Source: Taudactylus pleione (lineage: Eukaryota; Chordata; Amphibia; Anura; Myobatrachidae). Taken from it: DNA of 64,000 nucleotides. Positions within the stretch are counted from its first letter, which is position 1. Each line of letters opens with the position of its first letter. Both the position numbers and the translations under genes were made by a program. The stretch is from positions 62,001 through 126,000 of the forward strand of contig JAUIMM010002556.1 in the NCBI GenBank assembly GCA_031769625.1, written 5' to 3'. Below the pieces are notes generated by a model, which was not told the DNA's origin, did no database searches, and saw only the letters and a program-made list of their open reading frames with translations. Below, piece after piece: positions 12,601 to 21,425 of this stretch.

Positions 12601-15378
12601 GTTTCGCCTATGAATAGCAGGCGGAAAAAGGTGCAGAATTGCGGTTTTGGGATACAACATTGTGGGAACCCACGTGCAGCCTTAAGACAGTCCCCTAAAG
12701 GTAAACTGCGTCAAAAAAAGTTTAAAAATATTCGGGACCCCCCCCAAAAAAAATTATGTTTAATTTTGGGGGTAAAAAAAAAAAAATAGGCGAACAAAAT
12801 GCCAAACTATCTAAATTAATTCAGGTCGGGTCCCCACGTATGCTGCAGGTGTTTTCTTCATTGCGGGGACAAGCGGCAGGTGCAATTTTTCAGATTTTTA
12901 AAAATAACTTTAGGGACTTAAAAAAATACTTACCCCCATTTTCATGTACCTCAAATATGATAGGAATAGTTATTTTTCCCCCCAAAAAAATCTAAATGCC
13001 ATTCTTTACCACTTCTTCATAGCCGCAAAATTGCACCTTGCGCGGCTATTACAAAGCCCGACTTCCTTCAGCAGGCAAAAATGGGGGTGCCCATAGTGAT
13101 CCCCCATGTCTGGACATCTTTAGGGTGGTACCAGGCATATTTCTCAAAAATTCCCGTTTTTTTTCGTTAATGGGGTGAAGGGTCATTTTAAAAAAACAGG
13201 GATCATTTTTCAATTACCTATAGCAGGTGAAAAAAAAGTGCAGATTTGGGGTTTAGAGGTGCAGGCTTAAAAAAAATAGCCTGCCCCCTTAAAATGAAAT
13301 GTGCAAAAAAAAAATGTAAAAAAAAAAATCGGGACACCCCCCCAAAAAATGTCAAAATTTTGGGGTGAAAAAAAAAAAACTAGGGAAACAAAATGCCAAA
13401 CTAACGAAATTAATTCTGGTGGGGTCCCCAAGTATGTGGCAGGTGTTTTTTTCATTGCGCAGAGTTGCGTCAGCTGTATTTTTGAAGAATTTTTAAGATT
13501 ACCTTTAGGGACTTAAAAATATACTTACCTCCAGTTTCATGTATCCCAAATTTGATGGGACCACATTTAAAAACGAAAAAAAAAAACCTAAGTGCTCTTT
13601 TGCATCACTTCTTAATGTTGGGAAAAATAACCACCTGCTGCATCTATTGAAAAAGCTGACTTTCTTCTGCAGGCAAAAACGGGGGTACCCATAGTGATCC
13701 CCGAGATCTGGACATCTTTAGGGGGGGTCCTACAATTATTTCCCAAAAATTCCTGTATTTTTTCGCCGATCCAAGTTTCGCCTGTTCCCAATTTCGCCTA
13801 CTTTGGAATTGAATACGGGGAATAGCGGGCACGCGCGTGATACTTTCCCGCCTGGAAAACAGGCGAAGGAGGCGAAAAGTCCAGCAGGCGAAAAGTCTGG
13901 ACTTTTTGCCTCAAATTGAATACGGGTCATAGAGTGGTTTATGTAATTGGTTCCGAGATGACATAACCGGTGTGATTTTGGCGATTTGGCCACTAAATTT
14001 AAATTGCAAATCGGTTATTAGGCTGGTTTTGCCAAATAACTGATTGCCGCTTTAAATTGAGAGACAAACTAGACAAAATCCAGCTAGTCACTTAATCTCA
14101 GAACCTATTACAAAACCCCCTTAGTTGTTACAAAACACCCTTTGCACGTACTGTATTCATGTAAATGGTCGAAAAAGATAACAATTTCCAAATGATCTTA
14201 TTATCATGTGGTGGCTTTGTCTTAAAAAAGCAATACATAAACCAATCTAAGGGCCTGATTCAGAGGCGTCGCTATTTGCGATCGCTCGCTCTGAATCAGG
14301 GCGGATTTAAAAAAAAAAAAAAAATCGGCCTCCAGGCCACTCACATAGCTGTGGGTGACCATCCACAGCTTTTGCGAGCGGCCTGGCGATGGTCGCGATT
14401 ATCGCGACCATCGGGCTTGCGACGAGACCCTTGTGGTTGGGTCTCGGTTCCCGCAAGCCTGAGTGAACTTCCTGCTCTAATAGAGCATGGAGTTCACTAC
14501 TGACATCACGTATGATGTCAGTAGGGCCGCCCACAAACGGCAGGCGTTCCTTGTCCAGCCACCCCCCCTCCCCGCTTACAAAACGGGGCGAGCTTTTCGA
14601 TCAACATTGACAGTCGCCCCGTTTTGTAGCGAGCCCCGGAGCGAATGAAGTTCTCACTCGCTCCAGGGCTCGTGCACGCGCATTGCGCACGCCGTGCGTG
14701 CGCACTGGCCGACCATCGACCCGCTTGCGAGCGCTCTGCGCTCGCGAGCGGGTCTGAATCAGACCCTAAATCCAATAATGCAGACCAGTTCCAAAAATCA
14801 TTAAAGAAACAGAAGAACAAATGAATGGCTGTAATAACCCTCTTTGGATTGGTAAGAGAACAGTTTATAATGCAGCTTTCAGCGCTATTGGCAAACTTGT
14901 GCCCCAATTCTCTTTTCTGACCATGGGGTTACAAGTACTAAGCCTTGTAGAGCCTGTCACTTTACAGGCTGTGTTTGAAAAATGACAGGAGCTGATTGGT
15001 TGGTACTTTATCGCTATACACTTTATCGCTCTTCAAGGCTTAGTACATCTCCTCCCATATCAGGAACACATTTAGGTGGTTGTGAAAACTGAAAGTATAA
15101 ATGTATTATTCCATTTCCTAATGATACTGTCTATTAAAGGCTGATACAGGGACACGTGGAAAAGCCATATCATATAAAACAAGAAAACATTGATCCCTGA
15201 TGTAAACTTGTCGACTATGGGATGAGCACTTGTATTGTGCACGCTCTCTCTGCCATGTTCTCTCCCAATTAGTGTGTGCTCTCTCTGTGTCATCCAATCA
15301 CTGCTATCTCTTTTCTTCCTCAGGTTGCTGTTTTGCTGTTGGTTTCCCTGGCTGCTCCGGGCTGAGATGCAATCTTAA
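678..15378 (+). CDS. CLIP3: CLIP3 (CLIPR-59), C-terminal 411 residues in ten exons
   Basis: The coding segments are 678-839, 1135-1253, 1524-1760, 1961-2096, 3748-3876, 4101-4235, 7189-7312, 7631-7695, 10880-10952 and 15324-15378. All have GT/AG borders and the phases join without a break to a TAA stop at 15376. Residue numbers below count from the first residue seen. Residues 1-90 are ankyrin repeats ([16 protein letters not shown]). CAP-Gly 1 lies at about 160-230 with GKNDG at 200-204. CAP-Gly 2 lies at about 275-350 with GKHDG at 319-323. The tail ends LLFCCWFPW...EMQS. Known for the family: CLIP3 is a microtubule- and membrane-linked adaptor at the trans-Golgi network and plasma membrane. 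It binds tubulin through CAP-Gly domains, AKT through other regions, and membranes through palmitoylation of two adjacent cysteines near the C terminus. Here these are residues 398-399. Human CLIP3 is 547 residues, so about 136 N-terminal residues are upstream of the window. No frameshift or stop is seen, so the gene looks intact. Confidence 0.96.
1135..1253 (+). CDS. CLIP3: CLIP3 exon: second ankyrin-repeat exon
   Basis: The acceptor used is cttgctag at 1127-1134, not the in-exon cag at 1151-1153. Only the first restores the frame and gives the family sequence [17 protein letters not shown]. The donor is gtgaga at 1254 (phase 0). It encodes residues 55-94, ending HGANPSVR. Confidence 0.93.
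1524..1760 (+). CDS. CLIP3: CLIP3 exon: linker and start of CAP-Gly 1
   Basis: The acceptor is ctttacag and the donor gtacgg at 1761, both phase 0, giving 79 codons (residues 95-173). It contains [14 protein letters not shown], then [14 protein letters not shown] and [15 protein letters not shown]. The last of these is the first strand of CAP-Gly domain 1. Confidence 0.95.
1961..2096 (+). CDS. CLIP3: CLIP3 exon: core of CAP-Gly domain 1
   Basis: A long pyrimidine tract and tag precede the exon, and gtgagt follows at 2097. It encodes [20 protein letters not shown] and then the signature GKNDGSVGG (residues 200-208), the CAP-Gly groove that binds EEY/F tails of tubulin and CLIP-170-type proteins. 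The last codon is split, one base in this exon. Confidence 0.96.
2270..2800 (+). repeat. GGTTAGGCAC-rich dispersed repeat, copy 1 (in CLIP3 intron)
   Basis: The core at about 2510-2700 is an irregular run of ggttagg and ttaggcacc units with poly-G interruptions. It is flanked by G+C-rich arms containing cgggatcttctccc and cgggctgccgg, which recur beside the other copies at 41.1, 47.7, 49.2 and 55.5 kb. The element ends are not sharply defined. From 2801 to 3590 I see nothing recognisable. Confidence 0.6.
3593..3682. repeat. (TA)n microsatellites
   Basis: Two TA dinucleotide runs, about 3595-3628 and 3660-3680, are separated by a 30-bp non-repeat spacer. They lie in the intron just upstream of the linker exon. 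Confidence 0.9.
3748..3876 (+). CDS. CLIP3: CLIP3 exon: inter-CAP-Gly linker
   Basis: The acceptor tttctag ends at 3747 and the donor is gtgtgc at 3877. It encodes [13 protein letters not shown] and a Ser/Thr/Pro-rich stretch ([21 protein letters not shown]) closing with the basic run RKEKK. Residues 219-261 of the visible protein. The basic Ser-rich linker is typical of CAP-Gly proteins and assists microtubule binding. Confidence 0.93.
4101..4235 (+). CDS. CLIP3: CLIP3 exon: start of CAP-Gly domain 2
   Basis: The acceptor actagcag ends at 4100 and the donor is gtaagt at 4236. It encodes [16 protein letters not shown], then [19 protein letters not shown] and KTDFAP. The first part is a variable linker. 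The rest opens CAP-Gly domain 2 (residues 262-307). Confidence 0.93.
4306..6320 (+). repeat. Minisatellite, 29-35 bp units, in CLIP3 intron
   Basis: About 2 kb of imperfect tandem repeats. Two interleaved unit types recur: ggaggagttataaggagagg followed by taatatggagtaata (35 bp), and a shorter version with ggaggagttagatg in place of the middle (about 29 bp). The strand is purine-rich (A and G dominate). There is no coding potential. Past 6320 the array fades into unique sequence. Confidence 0.92.
6539..7131 (+). mobile_element. Solo LTR of a retrovirus-like or LTR retrotransposon
   Basis: A 593-bp element starting TGTGGCAG and ending CTATCACA (TGTG/CACA termini). It is flanked by a perfect 4-bp target duplication ATAG at 6535-6538 and 7132-7135. 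No internal region, gag or pol is present, so it looks like the product of LTR-LTR recombination. The TG...CA ends and 4-bp duplication fit a gammaretrovirus-like or Gypsy-type LTR. The strand is inferred only from the terminal sequence. It lies in the CLIP3 intron between 4236 and 7188. Confidence 0.75.
7189..7312 (+). CDS. CLIP3: CLIP3 exon: core of CAP-Gly domain 2
   Basis: The acceptor is attgctcag (ending 7188) and the donor gtgaga at 7313. It encodes [18 protein letters not shown] and then [18 protein letters not shown]. The GKHDG form (residues 319-323), with His in place of Asn, is also what I recall for this domain in mammalian CLIP3. Confidence 0.95.
7631..7695 (+). CDS. CLIP3: CLIP3 exon: short post-CAP-Gly exon
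   Basis: A 65-bp exon after tctgttccag, with donor gtaggt at 7696. It is read in phase 2 and encodes [20 protein letters not shown]. An open frame elsewhere here (for example from 7724) is unrelated. The exon was placed by phase and by its VKKVHQVT end, which joins to MTQPKR in the next exon. Confidence 0.88.
7696..8710. other. CLIP3 intron, no recognised feature
   Basis: Intronic sequence with a pyrimidine-rich patch at about 8180-8460. Open frames here (for example 8129-8653 on the minus strand) are low-complexity readings of C/T-rich sequence with no domain. Confidence 0.6.
9700..10245 (+). mobile_element. Long-TIR MITE nested in the Tc1 relic
   Basis: The terminal inverted repeats begin CAGTAAAAAGGTCGAC and extend about 130 bp, built from short units such as GGTTGACA/TGTCGACC. 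The flanks are TA on both sides (9698-9699 and 10246-10247), as expected for a mariner-type insertion. The centre (about 9840-10035) is the ggttagggttaggcac repeat seen elsewhere in the window. There is no coding capacity. Confidence 0.8.
10393..10549 (+). mobile_element. Short MITE, GGGTATATTTACTAAAG family, copy 1
   Basis: Inverted ends GGGTATATTTACTAAAGTG and CACTTTAGTAACTATACCC bracket a body with gttgcccatagcaaccaatc-like sequence. It splits the 3' part of the Tc1 relic between cacct and agaggtcttgtgg. Sister copies are at 31088 and 62396. Confidence 0.8.
10880..10952 (+). CDS. CLIP3: CLIP3 exon: penultimate coding exon
   Basis: A 73-bp exon between acceptor tacacttag (ending 10879) and donor gtatca at 10953. 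It encodes [20 protein letters not shown] plus SIS (residues 370-393). It sits alone between a Tc1 relic and a run of MITEs, and the flanking introns are 3.2 kb and 4.4 kb. Confidence 0.93.
11001..11553 (+). mobile_element. Harbinger-like MITE (GGGCCTGATTCAGA family), CLIP3 intron
   Basis: The left end is GGGCCTAATTCAGAGG and the right end CATCTGAATGAGGCCC. They are flanked by ATA at 10998-11000 and 11554-11556. The interior is G+C-rich and contains CGTATACG palindromes. G-rich ends and a 3-bp duplication are typical of PIF/Harbinger non-autonomous elements. No transposase is present. Confidence 0.8.
11738..12053 (+). mobile_element. MITE, GGGGGAGATGTA family, copy 1
   Basis: Ends GGGGGAGATGTATCAAACC and TTTTGATAAACCTCCTCC are flanked by TGT at 11735-11737 and 12054-12056. 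The body has an internal inverted repeat (acaccaact / agttggtgt) and the motif ttacaggcggtgtttgaaaa, which is shared with the copies at 14925 and 63343. Confidence 0.78.
12106..12302. mobile_element. Near-perfect palindromic foldback element
   Basis: The two arms (about 85 bp each) mirror each other: CCCCATACATCAGAGATTG against CAATCTCTGATGTATGGGG, and gcaatcgtgcaatttgcaat against attgcaaattgcacgattgc. The arms differ at only a few positions. A short loop lies near 12190-12220. I could not fix the target duplication. Confidence 0.8.
12452..13928. mobile_element. 1.48-kb non-autonomous element with internal duplication
   Basis: Terminal inverted repeats start CCCGTATTCAATTTGAGGCG at 12454 and are mirrored at 13926. 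ATA flanks both sides (12449-12451 and 13929-13931). The interior holds two diverged direct copies of about 480 bp (near 12640-13130 and 13245-13725). Each has poly-C/poly-A runs, then caaaatgccaaacta and ggtccccaagtatg-like sequence. No transposase frame is present. Confidence 0.8.
14251..14766 (+). mobile_element. Harbinger-like MITE (GGGCCTGATTCAGA family), CLIP3 intron
   Basis: Ends GGGCCTGATTCAGAGGCG and GGGTCTGAATCAGACCC. TAA flanks at 14248-14250 and 14767-14769. The G+C-rich body has several stem-loops, such as ctgtgggtgaccatccacag and gatggtcgcgattatcgcgaccatc. It belongs to the same subfamily as 25119, 45100 and 61165. Confidence 0.85.
14925..15055 (+). mobile_element. MITE, GGGGGAGATGTA family, copy 2
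   Basis: A 131-bp copy ending 270 bp before the last CLIP3 exon. The ends GGGGTTACAAGTACTAAGCC and GGCTTAGTACATCTCCTCC are inverted. CAT flanks at 14922-14924 and 15056-15058. Confidence 0.75.
15324..15378 (+). CDS. CLIP3: CLIP3 last coding exon: palmitoylated membrane tail
   Basis: The acceptor is cttcctcag (ending 15323) and the stop is TAA at 15376-15378. It encodes [17 protein letters not shown]. The adjacent Cys pair (residues 398-399 here) corresponds to the pair known to be S-palmitoylated in CLIPR-59. The hydrophobic, Trp-rich context is kept, so membrane targeting should be intact. Confidence 0.95.
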
Positions 15379-15969
15379 CCCTCTCTTCCACCAGCCCTGC
15401 AACTTCTAAACCCTGTCATTTGGAGCCACAGACTGCCTCCTCCTTCTGTCTGTGTCCCGACTCCCCCAGTGCCTTGTCCAATGTTCCTCTGATACAGAGG
15501 CCCCTCTGTGTGTCACTGTCCCATTCAGTGCAGAAGATGTCCCGGAGGAGGGGGTGAGGACATTCCTGCTTCATCCTGGTGAAAGTTCTTACTCGCTTCT
15601 CCGTCAGAACCTGCTACTGGGCACCACCAGTACCATCTGACCCTTCTCTAACTGCCATTTATTCCCTGTTAAGTTACAAGGAACTACACCCACAAAATTA
15701 TGCTCCTGACGCTCCACAGCATCGATCATATCCCTACCGATAGCCACTTCCGCTAATTATTTGAGAGAACCATCTACTCATTCTCATTGGTCCACCTAGC
15801 CCCAACTAGATCATATAAGGCCTGGCCAAACTAGTTTGTTGTATTGCCTGGCTCTACTATGATAAACAACATGCGTCAACCTGAACAATCATGTGGACGT
15901 GTTGAGAACAATGTCCAAGGTTTTCTAAGGGTATAGTTATTTCTTTTTCCAGTTAGAACGGAAAATAAA
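15379..15969 (+). other. CLIP3: CLIP3 3' UTR with proximal poly(A) signal
   Basis: Unique sequence following the CLIP3 stop codon. The first AATAAA is at 15964-15969. The TAA in it is also the target duplication of the MITE that starts at 15969. Any GU-rich downstream element would therefore lie inside the inserted element. A distal alternative end is at 21405. Confidence 0.55.
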
Positions 15970-16283
15970 GGCGCATATCCGCTACACGATAAATTGGCCG
16001 ATTTGAAAAATAACGATATCGTTCATCGTCCGCAATATCGTGCAGTGGATATGGCGTTAACGACTAGTGATGCGCGCACCCGCTGGTCGTCGTCGGCATC
16101 TTTCATTGCCCGTACTTGCAACGATATTGTCAGGTACTGCAAGTACGAGGGAGGGTGACGTCCCTAACCGATATATCGTTCCGGGTGGGTGCTCATTGTC
16201 GTTAATGACATTGAACACATCACTGCCGGGGAAACACTAGACAATATCGCTGATGGAGAATATCGTCTAGTGGATATCCGCCT
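15969..16283 (+). mobile_element. MITE abutting the CLIP3 poly(A) signal
   Basis: Ends AGGCGCATATCCGCTACACG and CTAGTGGATATCCGCCT are inverted repeats. TAA flanks at 15966-15968 and 16284-16286. The body has repeated cgatatcg-type palindromes. It belongs to the 3-bp-duplication class but has different termini from the GGGCC family. Sequence from 16287 to 16617 shows nothing recognisable. Confidence 0.8.
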
Positions 16284-16620
16284 TAAGACCGGGGTTGAAA
16301 AAGAATTATAGGAAGACATTAGATCATTGATATTACTCGATACATCCTCTTCACATGGTAAAGGCAGCCATTTTGCGAGCTGAACCAATATGCCTGAGCA
16401 TGCTGACTATTGATTTACTAAGAACTAGTGACATCACTGAGGCAAGGAACGGTCCACTCTATTTGTAGGAACTCTTAAGCAAACAATTAGTTGGACATGT
16501 AACAGTCCATTCCCTATAGTTAGTCACTTACCAGTACTGAGCCTGACCTCTTGTATCATTATTTCCGGGGAAGGTGTGAAAAATGTGAAATGTATAGATA
16601 GACCTGGAAATTCAGATTTT

Positions 16621-16827
16621 GGGCCTGATTCTGACTTAGCAGAGTTGGTGCACAGTAAATGCCAGTACTAATGATGGCGGCTGCGGACCTAAAAACTGTG
16701 GGCAGGCCCTCATCTATGCTGATGGATAATCAGCCCAGGTGAGGGGATACTTGCATCAGATAGCAAGCAAGCCGCAGTGGCCAGGCGGAAAAGCGATCGC
16801 AGATGCAGCTGACTCAGAATCAGGTCC
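16621..16827 (+). mobile_element. Short Harbinger-like MITE
   Basis: Ends GGGCCTGATTCTGACTTAG and CTGACTCAGAATCAGGTCC, flanked by TTT at 16618-16620 and 16828-16830. At 207 bp it is a short deletion derivative of the family. Confidence 0.8.
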
Positions 16828-17049
16828 TTTGCCTCTAAATAACAGGTTTGATTTCCACAATTGGTATGTACTACAGTTCTCCCTTCTGTAAACTCCCACG
16901 TCTCTAAAGAGCTCCCTTACCATGCAGGCACTGGCCTTTCACTGACTGAGAAACCATACCATGCCAACATGTGATTGTATAAGGATAAATGGAATTCCTA
17001 ATGGATGATGTGGGAAAATAAGTCACAGACTCGCATGTCAAATGAATGT

Positions 17050-20000
17050 AATTTTGCTCTTTCTCTATCCTCATCTCTGTAATCGGTGATGTCTCAATCA
17101 ATCTCTATCATCCTGATTCTAGTTTGTGACGTTTCGCTCAGGCTCTGTCCTGTGGCCTGTGGTCTGTGACATCTCACTCTATCGCAGTTATCTTGTCTTT
17201 GGTGTTTAACATCTCAGTGTATTTCTGTTATCTTATCTTATCTTTGCTCTGCAGTGTCTCAGCCTGTCACCTTTATACCATCTCTAGTAACCTGTGATGT
17301 CCATATATTTCTCTGTTATTTCATTTCTAGAGGCCTAATCGCCATACGATAAATGGCCCGGTAACTATGCGGAAACGCTAGTTTGAGCATATTTAATTTT
17401 AAGTTACCGGGGCTATTCATCATCAGGGGTCTGATAGGACCCCCTGATATTAAGCAAACTCCGAAAAAGTTAAAGTTTTCGGAGTTTGCTTCCGAGAACA
17501 AGTGCCATCTTCAGACAGCGCTTGTTCTCAGATCCCTGCTCCTTCCTATGGGAAGGAGTTCTGGGGATGCGAAGAGGGATCTGAGCAGATCCCTCTGCCA
17601 CCTGCTCTCTACCTCCCCAGCGGCTCTGCGCATGCGCGACCCGAGGTCATGCATGCGTAGCCGGGATAACGGGGAGCAGGTAAGTAACGCAGCTACTTCT
17701 GTAGCTGCGATACTAACCATGGGGACAACTGCTTTTCGGAGCAGCTGTCCCTGCACCTGAGCAATGATGAATTGCTCCGGTGTCAGCCTTCCTCCGCTTC
17801 GAGTTGGCTATTTAAGTTTCCCTCGCAGCATGTTCAATACTTCATCATCGGAAGCCAAACGGCCTCCGATGATGAATAAGCCCCCTAGTGTGTTATGTCT
17901 CAGTATCTCTCTGTTCCGTCTCTAGACTGTGATGTCTTGGTATCTATTTTTTTGTCTCTAGCCGTGTATGTCTGTCTGTTCTGCTCATCCTGTTTCTACT
18001 CACTGTTGTATCAATCGCTTACCACTGTGCTGTTTCTAGTCTGATATGTCTTCATAATTATTATCTGTTTTGTGATTTATGCCTCTCTTCCTATGATTCT
18101 GTCCCCGACCTGTGATCTCTCTCTCTCATCCTGTATACAATGGGATATAGCCATCTCTGTAACCTTCCTGTCCATAGTCTGTGATGTCTCAGATTCTAAC
18201 ACTCTTTCTCTATTATCTCCCTATTATCAATGTCCCAATCCTTTCTTTACTCTGTGACTCTAGTCTCTAGTCTGTCATGTCACATTATATCTCCATCATT
18301 ACATTTTGAAATCTCACTGTCATCCTGTGCCTAGTCAGTGAATATTTTTATTCATATCATCTTCTGTCTGGTCTATTCTCTGATGTTCCCATTATCCTGT
18401 GTATTCTCTGTGATGTTCCTATTATCCTGTGCCTTCTCTGTGATGTTCCAAGTATCCTGTGTCTTCTCTGTGATGTTCCTGTTATCCTGTCTTCTCTGTG
18501 ATGTTCCTGTTCTCTGTGATGTTCCTATTATCTTATCTTGTGTCTTCTCTGTGATGTTTCTATCATCCTGTGTCTTCTCTTTGATATTCTTGTTATCCTG
18601 TGTCTTCTCTGTGATGTTCCTGTTATCCTGTGTCTTCTCTGTGATCTTCCCATCATCATGTACCTACTCTGTAATGTTCCTGTTATCCTGTGTCTTCTCT
18701 GTGATGTTCCTGTCATCCTGTGTCTTTCCTGGAGATGTTCCTGTTATCCTGTGTCTTCTCTGTGATGTTCCTGTCATCCTGTGTCTTCCCTGTGATGTTC
18801 CTGTTATCCTGTGTCTTCTCTGTGATGTTCCTATCATCCTGTGTCTTCTCTGTGATATTCCTGTTATCCTGTGTCTTTTCTGTGATGTTCCTGTTATCCT
18901 GTCTTCTCTGTGATCTTCCCATCATCATGTACCTACTCTGTGATGTTCCAATCATCCTGTATCTCCTCTGTAATGTTCCTACCATCCTGTGTCTTTTCTG
19001 TGATGTTCCTACCATCTTGTGTCTTCTCTGTGATCTTCCCATCATCCTGTGCCTACTCTGTGATGTTCCAATCATCCTGTTTCTTCTCTTTGATGTTCCT
19101 ACCATCCTGTGTCTTCTCTGTGATGTTCCTACCATCCTGTGTCTACTCTGTGATGTTCCTACCATCTTGTGTCTTCTCTGTGATCTTCCTATCATTATGT
19201 GCCTACTCTGTGATGTTCCCATCACCCTGTATCTTCTCTGTGATGATCTTATCAGTCTGTGTTTCTCTGAGATGTTCCTGTTATCTTGTGTCTACTCTGA
19301 GATGTACCTATAATCCCATGTCTACTCTGAGATGTTCCCATCATCCTGGGTCTTTCTGTGATGTTCCTATCACCCTGTGTCTACTCAGAGATATTCCCAT
19401 TATCCTGGGACTTCTCTAATATGTTCCTATCATCCTGAGTCTACTGAGATGTTGCTATCATCCTGTGCCTACTCTGTGATGTTCCTATCATCCTGTGTCT
19501 ACTCTGTGATGTCTCTATTATTCTGTGCCTACTCTGTGATGTTCCTATCATCCTGTGTCTACTCTGTGATGTCTCTATTATTCTGTGCCTACTCTGTGAT
19601 GTTCCAATCACCCTGTGTATTCTCCTTGATGTTTCTATCATCCTGTGTCTACTCTGTGATGTTCCTATCATCCTGTGTCTACTCTATGATGTCTCTATTA
19701 TTCTGTGCCTACTCTGTAATGTTCCAATCACCCTGTGTATTCTCTGTGATGTTTCTATCATCCTGTGCCTACTCTGTGATGTTCCTGTTATTAGGAATCT
19801 ACTCTGAGATGTTCATATCATCCTGTGCCTTCTCTGTGATGTTCCTATCATCTTGTGTCTGCACACAGATTTTCCTATCATCCTGTTGCTAGTCTGTGAT
19901 GTTCAATCTATACTAATCTCCCTGTGTTCAGTTCATGATGTTCCTATTATGTTTAGTCTGTAATTTCCATGTTTCATCGTGCCTAGTATGTGATGATACT

Positions 20001-20695
20001 GTCACATCCTATCTTCTGCTATCTAGTTTTTGATGTCTCAATCTCATCCTATAATCCTACCTCTAGCCTGTGATATCTCAGTATCTTCCTATCATATTGC
20101 CTCTAGCTTGTGATAGCTCCATATATTGCTATCATCCTGTCTCTAGTCTGTGATAGCTCTGTATCTTCCTATCATTCTGGCTCTAGTCTGTGATACTCAG
20201 TATCTTCCTATCATTCTGGCTCTAGTCTGTGATACTCAGTATCTTCCTATTATTCTGGCTCTAGTCTGTAATACTCAGTATCTTCCTATCATTCTGGCTC
20301 TAGTCTGTGATAGCTCTGTATCTTCCTATTATCCTGCTTCTAATCTGAGATAGCTCAGTATCTTCATATCATACTATATCTAGTGTATGATAGCTCAGTG
20401 ACTTACTATCATCATGGTCCTAGTCTGTGATAGTTTGGTATCTTCCTATCACCCCACCTCTAGTCTGTGATAGCTCAGTAACTTACTATCAACCTGCCCC
20501 TAGCCTGTGATAGCTCATCTCAGTATCTTGCTATCATCCTGTCTATAGTCTGTGATAGCTAAATATCTTCCTCTCATCCTATATCTAGTGTGTGATAGCT
20601 CAGTAATGTTCTATCATCCAGCCTCTAGACTGTGATAGCTCAGCTCGGTATCTTCCTATCATCCTGTCTCTAGTCTTCCTATCATCTTTTTTTCC
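17050..20695 (+). repeat. Large degenerate minisatellite downstream of CLIP3
   Basis: A tandem array with three zones. The first, 17050-17330 and 17890-18330, has diverged units around tctgtgatgtctcagtatct. The second, 18340-19905, has regular 30-bp units with the core tctgtgatgttcctatcatc then ctgtgtctac. The third, 20040-20690, has units of about 37 bp around agtctgtgatagctcagtat. The units are clearly related across zones. One MITE interrupts the array. Open frames of 170-200 residues run through it on both strands because 30 is a multiple of three. They are not genes. Confidence 0.92.
17331..17885. mobile_element. MITE inserted within the minisatellite
   Basis: A non-repetitive 555-bp block that splits the array. 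TAG is present at 17328-17330 and 17886-17888. The ends (AGGCCTAATCG and GAATAAGCCCCC) are weakly inverted. Inside are inverted copies of ggctattcatcatc/gatgatgaataagcc-type sequence. The family is unassigned. Confidence 0.6.
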
Positions 20696-21142
20696 AGTTT
20701 ATACTTTTGTGTCTGAGTTGCAATAACTCTGTCACCCTTTTTGGTGAGTTGGGGCAGTGCCCTGAATCCTGTGCAGTGTGTGTTGTTGCCCACTGGACTG
20801 GCCTAGAAGACCCTGTCACCCCGTGAATCACTAACTGGTCACTGCATGCAGCCCTTTCCTCTGTACATAGACTGGGGTATTCCGTGTGCTGTGAGTAATG
20901 AGTATCTCTGTACATTGTGCTAAGTATTAGTTAGCACACCCCACCTTGGGTTCAATGGGCTATTCGGAATGCAGGGAGGATCTTACACAGTCTATAGAGC
21001 ATATATGCAGATGGCAACATATATAGACATGCAATATAGGGTTACGTACGAAATATAAGGACCTACATAGTGTACACAGTACATACACTGTAGTAGTGAT
21101 CTCTATAGTTATATATATATTCTTACAGTTAGAGTGACTACC

Positions 21143-21184
<42 letters not shown>

Positions 21185-21425
21185 GAGGTAAATAGGACAC
21201 CTTTGTGAGGAAGTGTTTTATTATATGACCCCCCAAGGCAGACGTCACTAATTCTCTCAAATAGCAGATCTCACCTATTCTCCTTGAAACCTATTCTGGG
21301 GCCCGTTCCTGTAACCCTGCGTAAAATTTTTGTGATCTGCCTGTAACTTGTGGTTTTACTAACCCTGTATATGGGACACGTGGATGTATGTCAGATAATA
21401 AGATAATAAACTGATTTAAATATTG
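20696..21425 (+). other. Possible distal CLIP3 3' UTR end
   Basis: Unique sequence after the array, closing with AATAAA at 21405-21410. A (TA)n run lies at 21149-21181. No open frame of note. It could be the distal end of a long CLIP3 3' UTR that contains the minisatellite, or unrelated intergenic sequence. Nothing in the DNA decides this. Confidence 0.35.

Noticed and set aside
18338..19892. Overlapping 170-197-codon open frames on both strands (CVFSVMFLLSC..., ITGTSQRRHR...)
   Set aside because: They are readings of a 30-bp tandem repeat. A unit divisible by three with few stops stays open by chance. No start context, splice signals or non-repeat domain.
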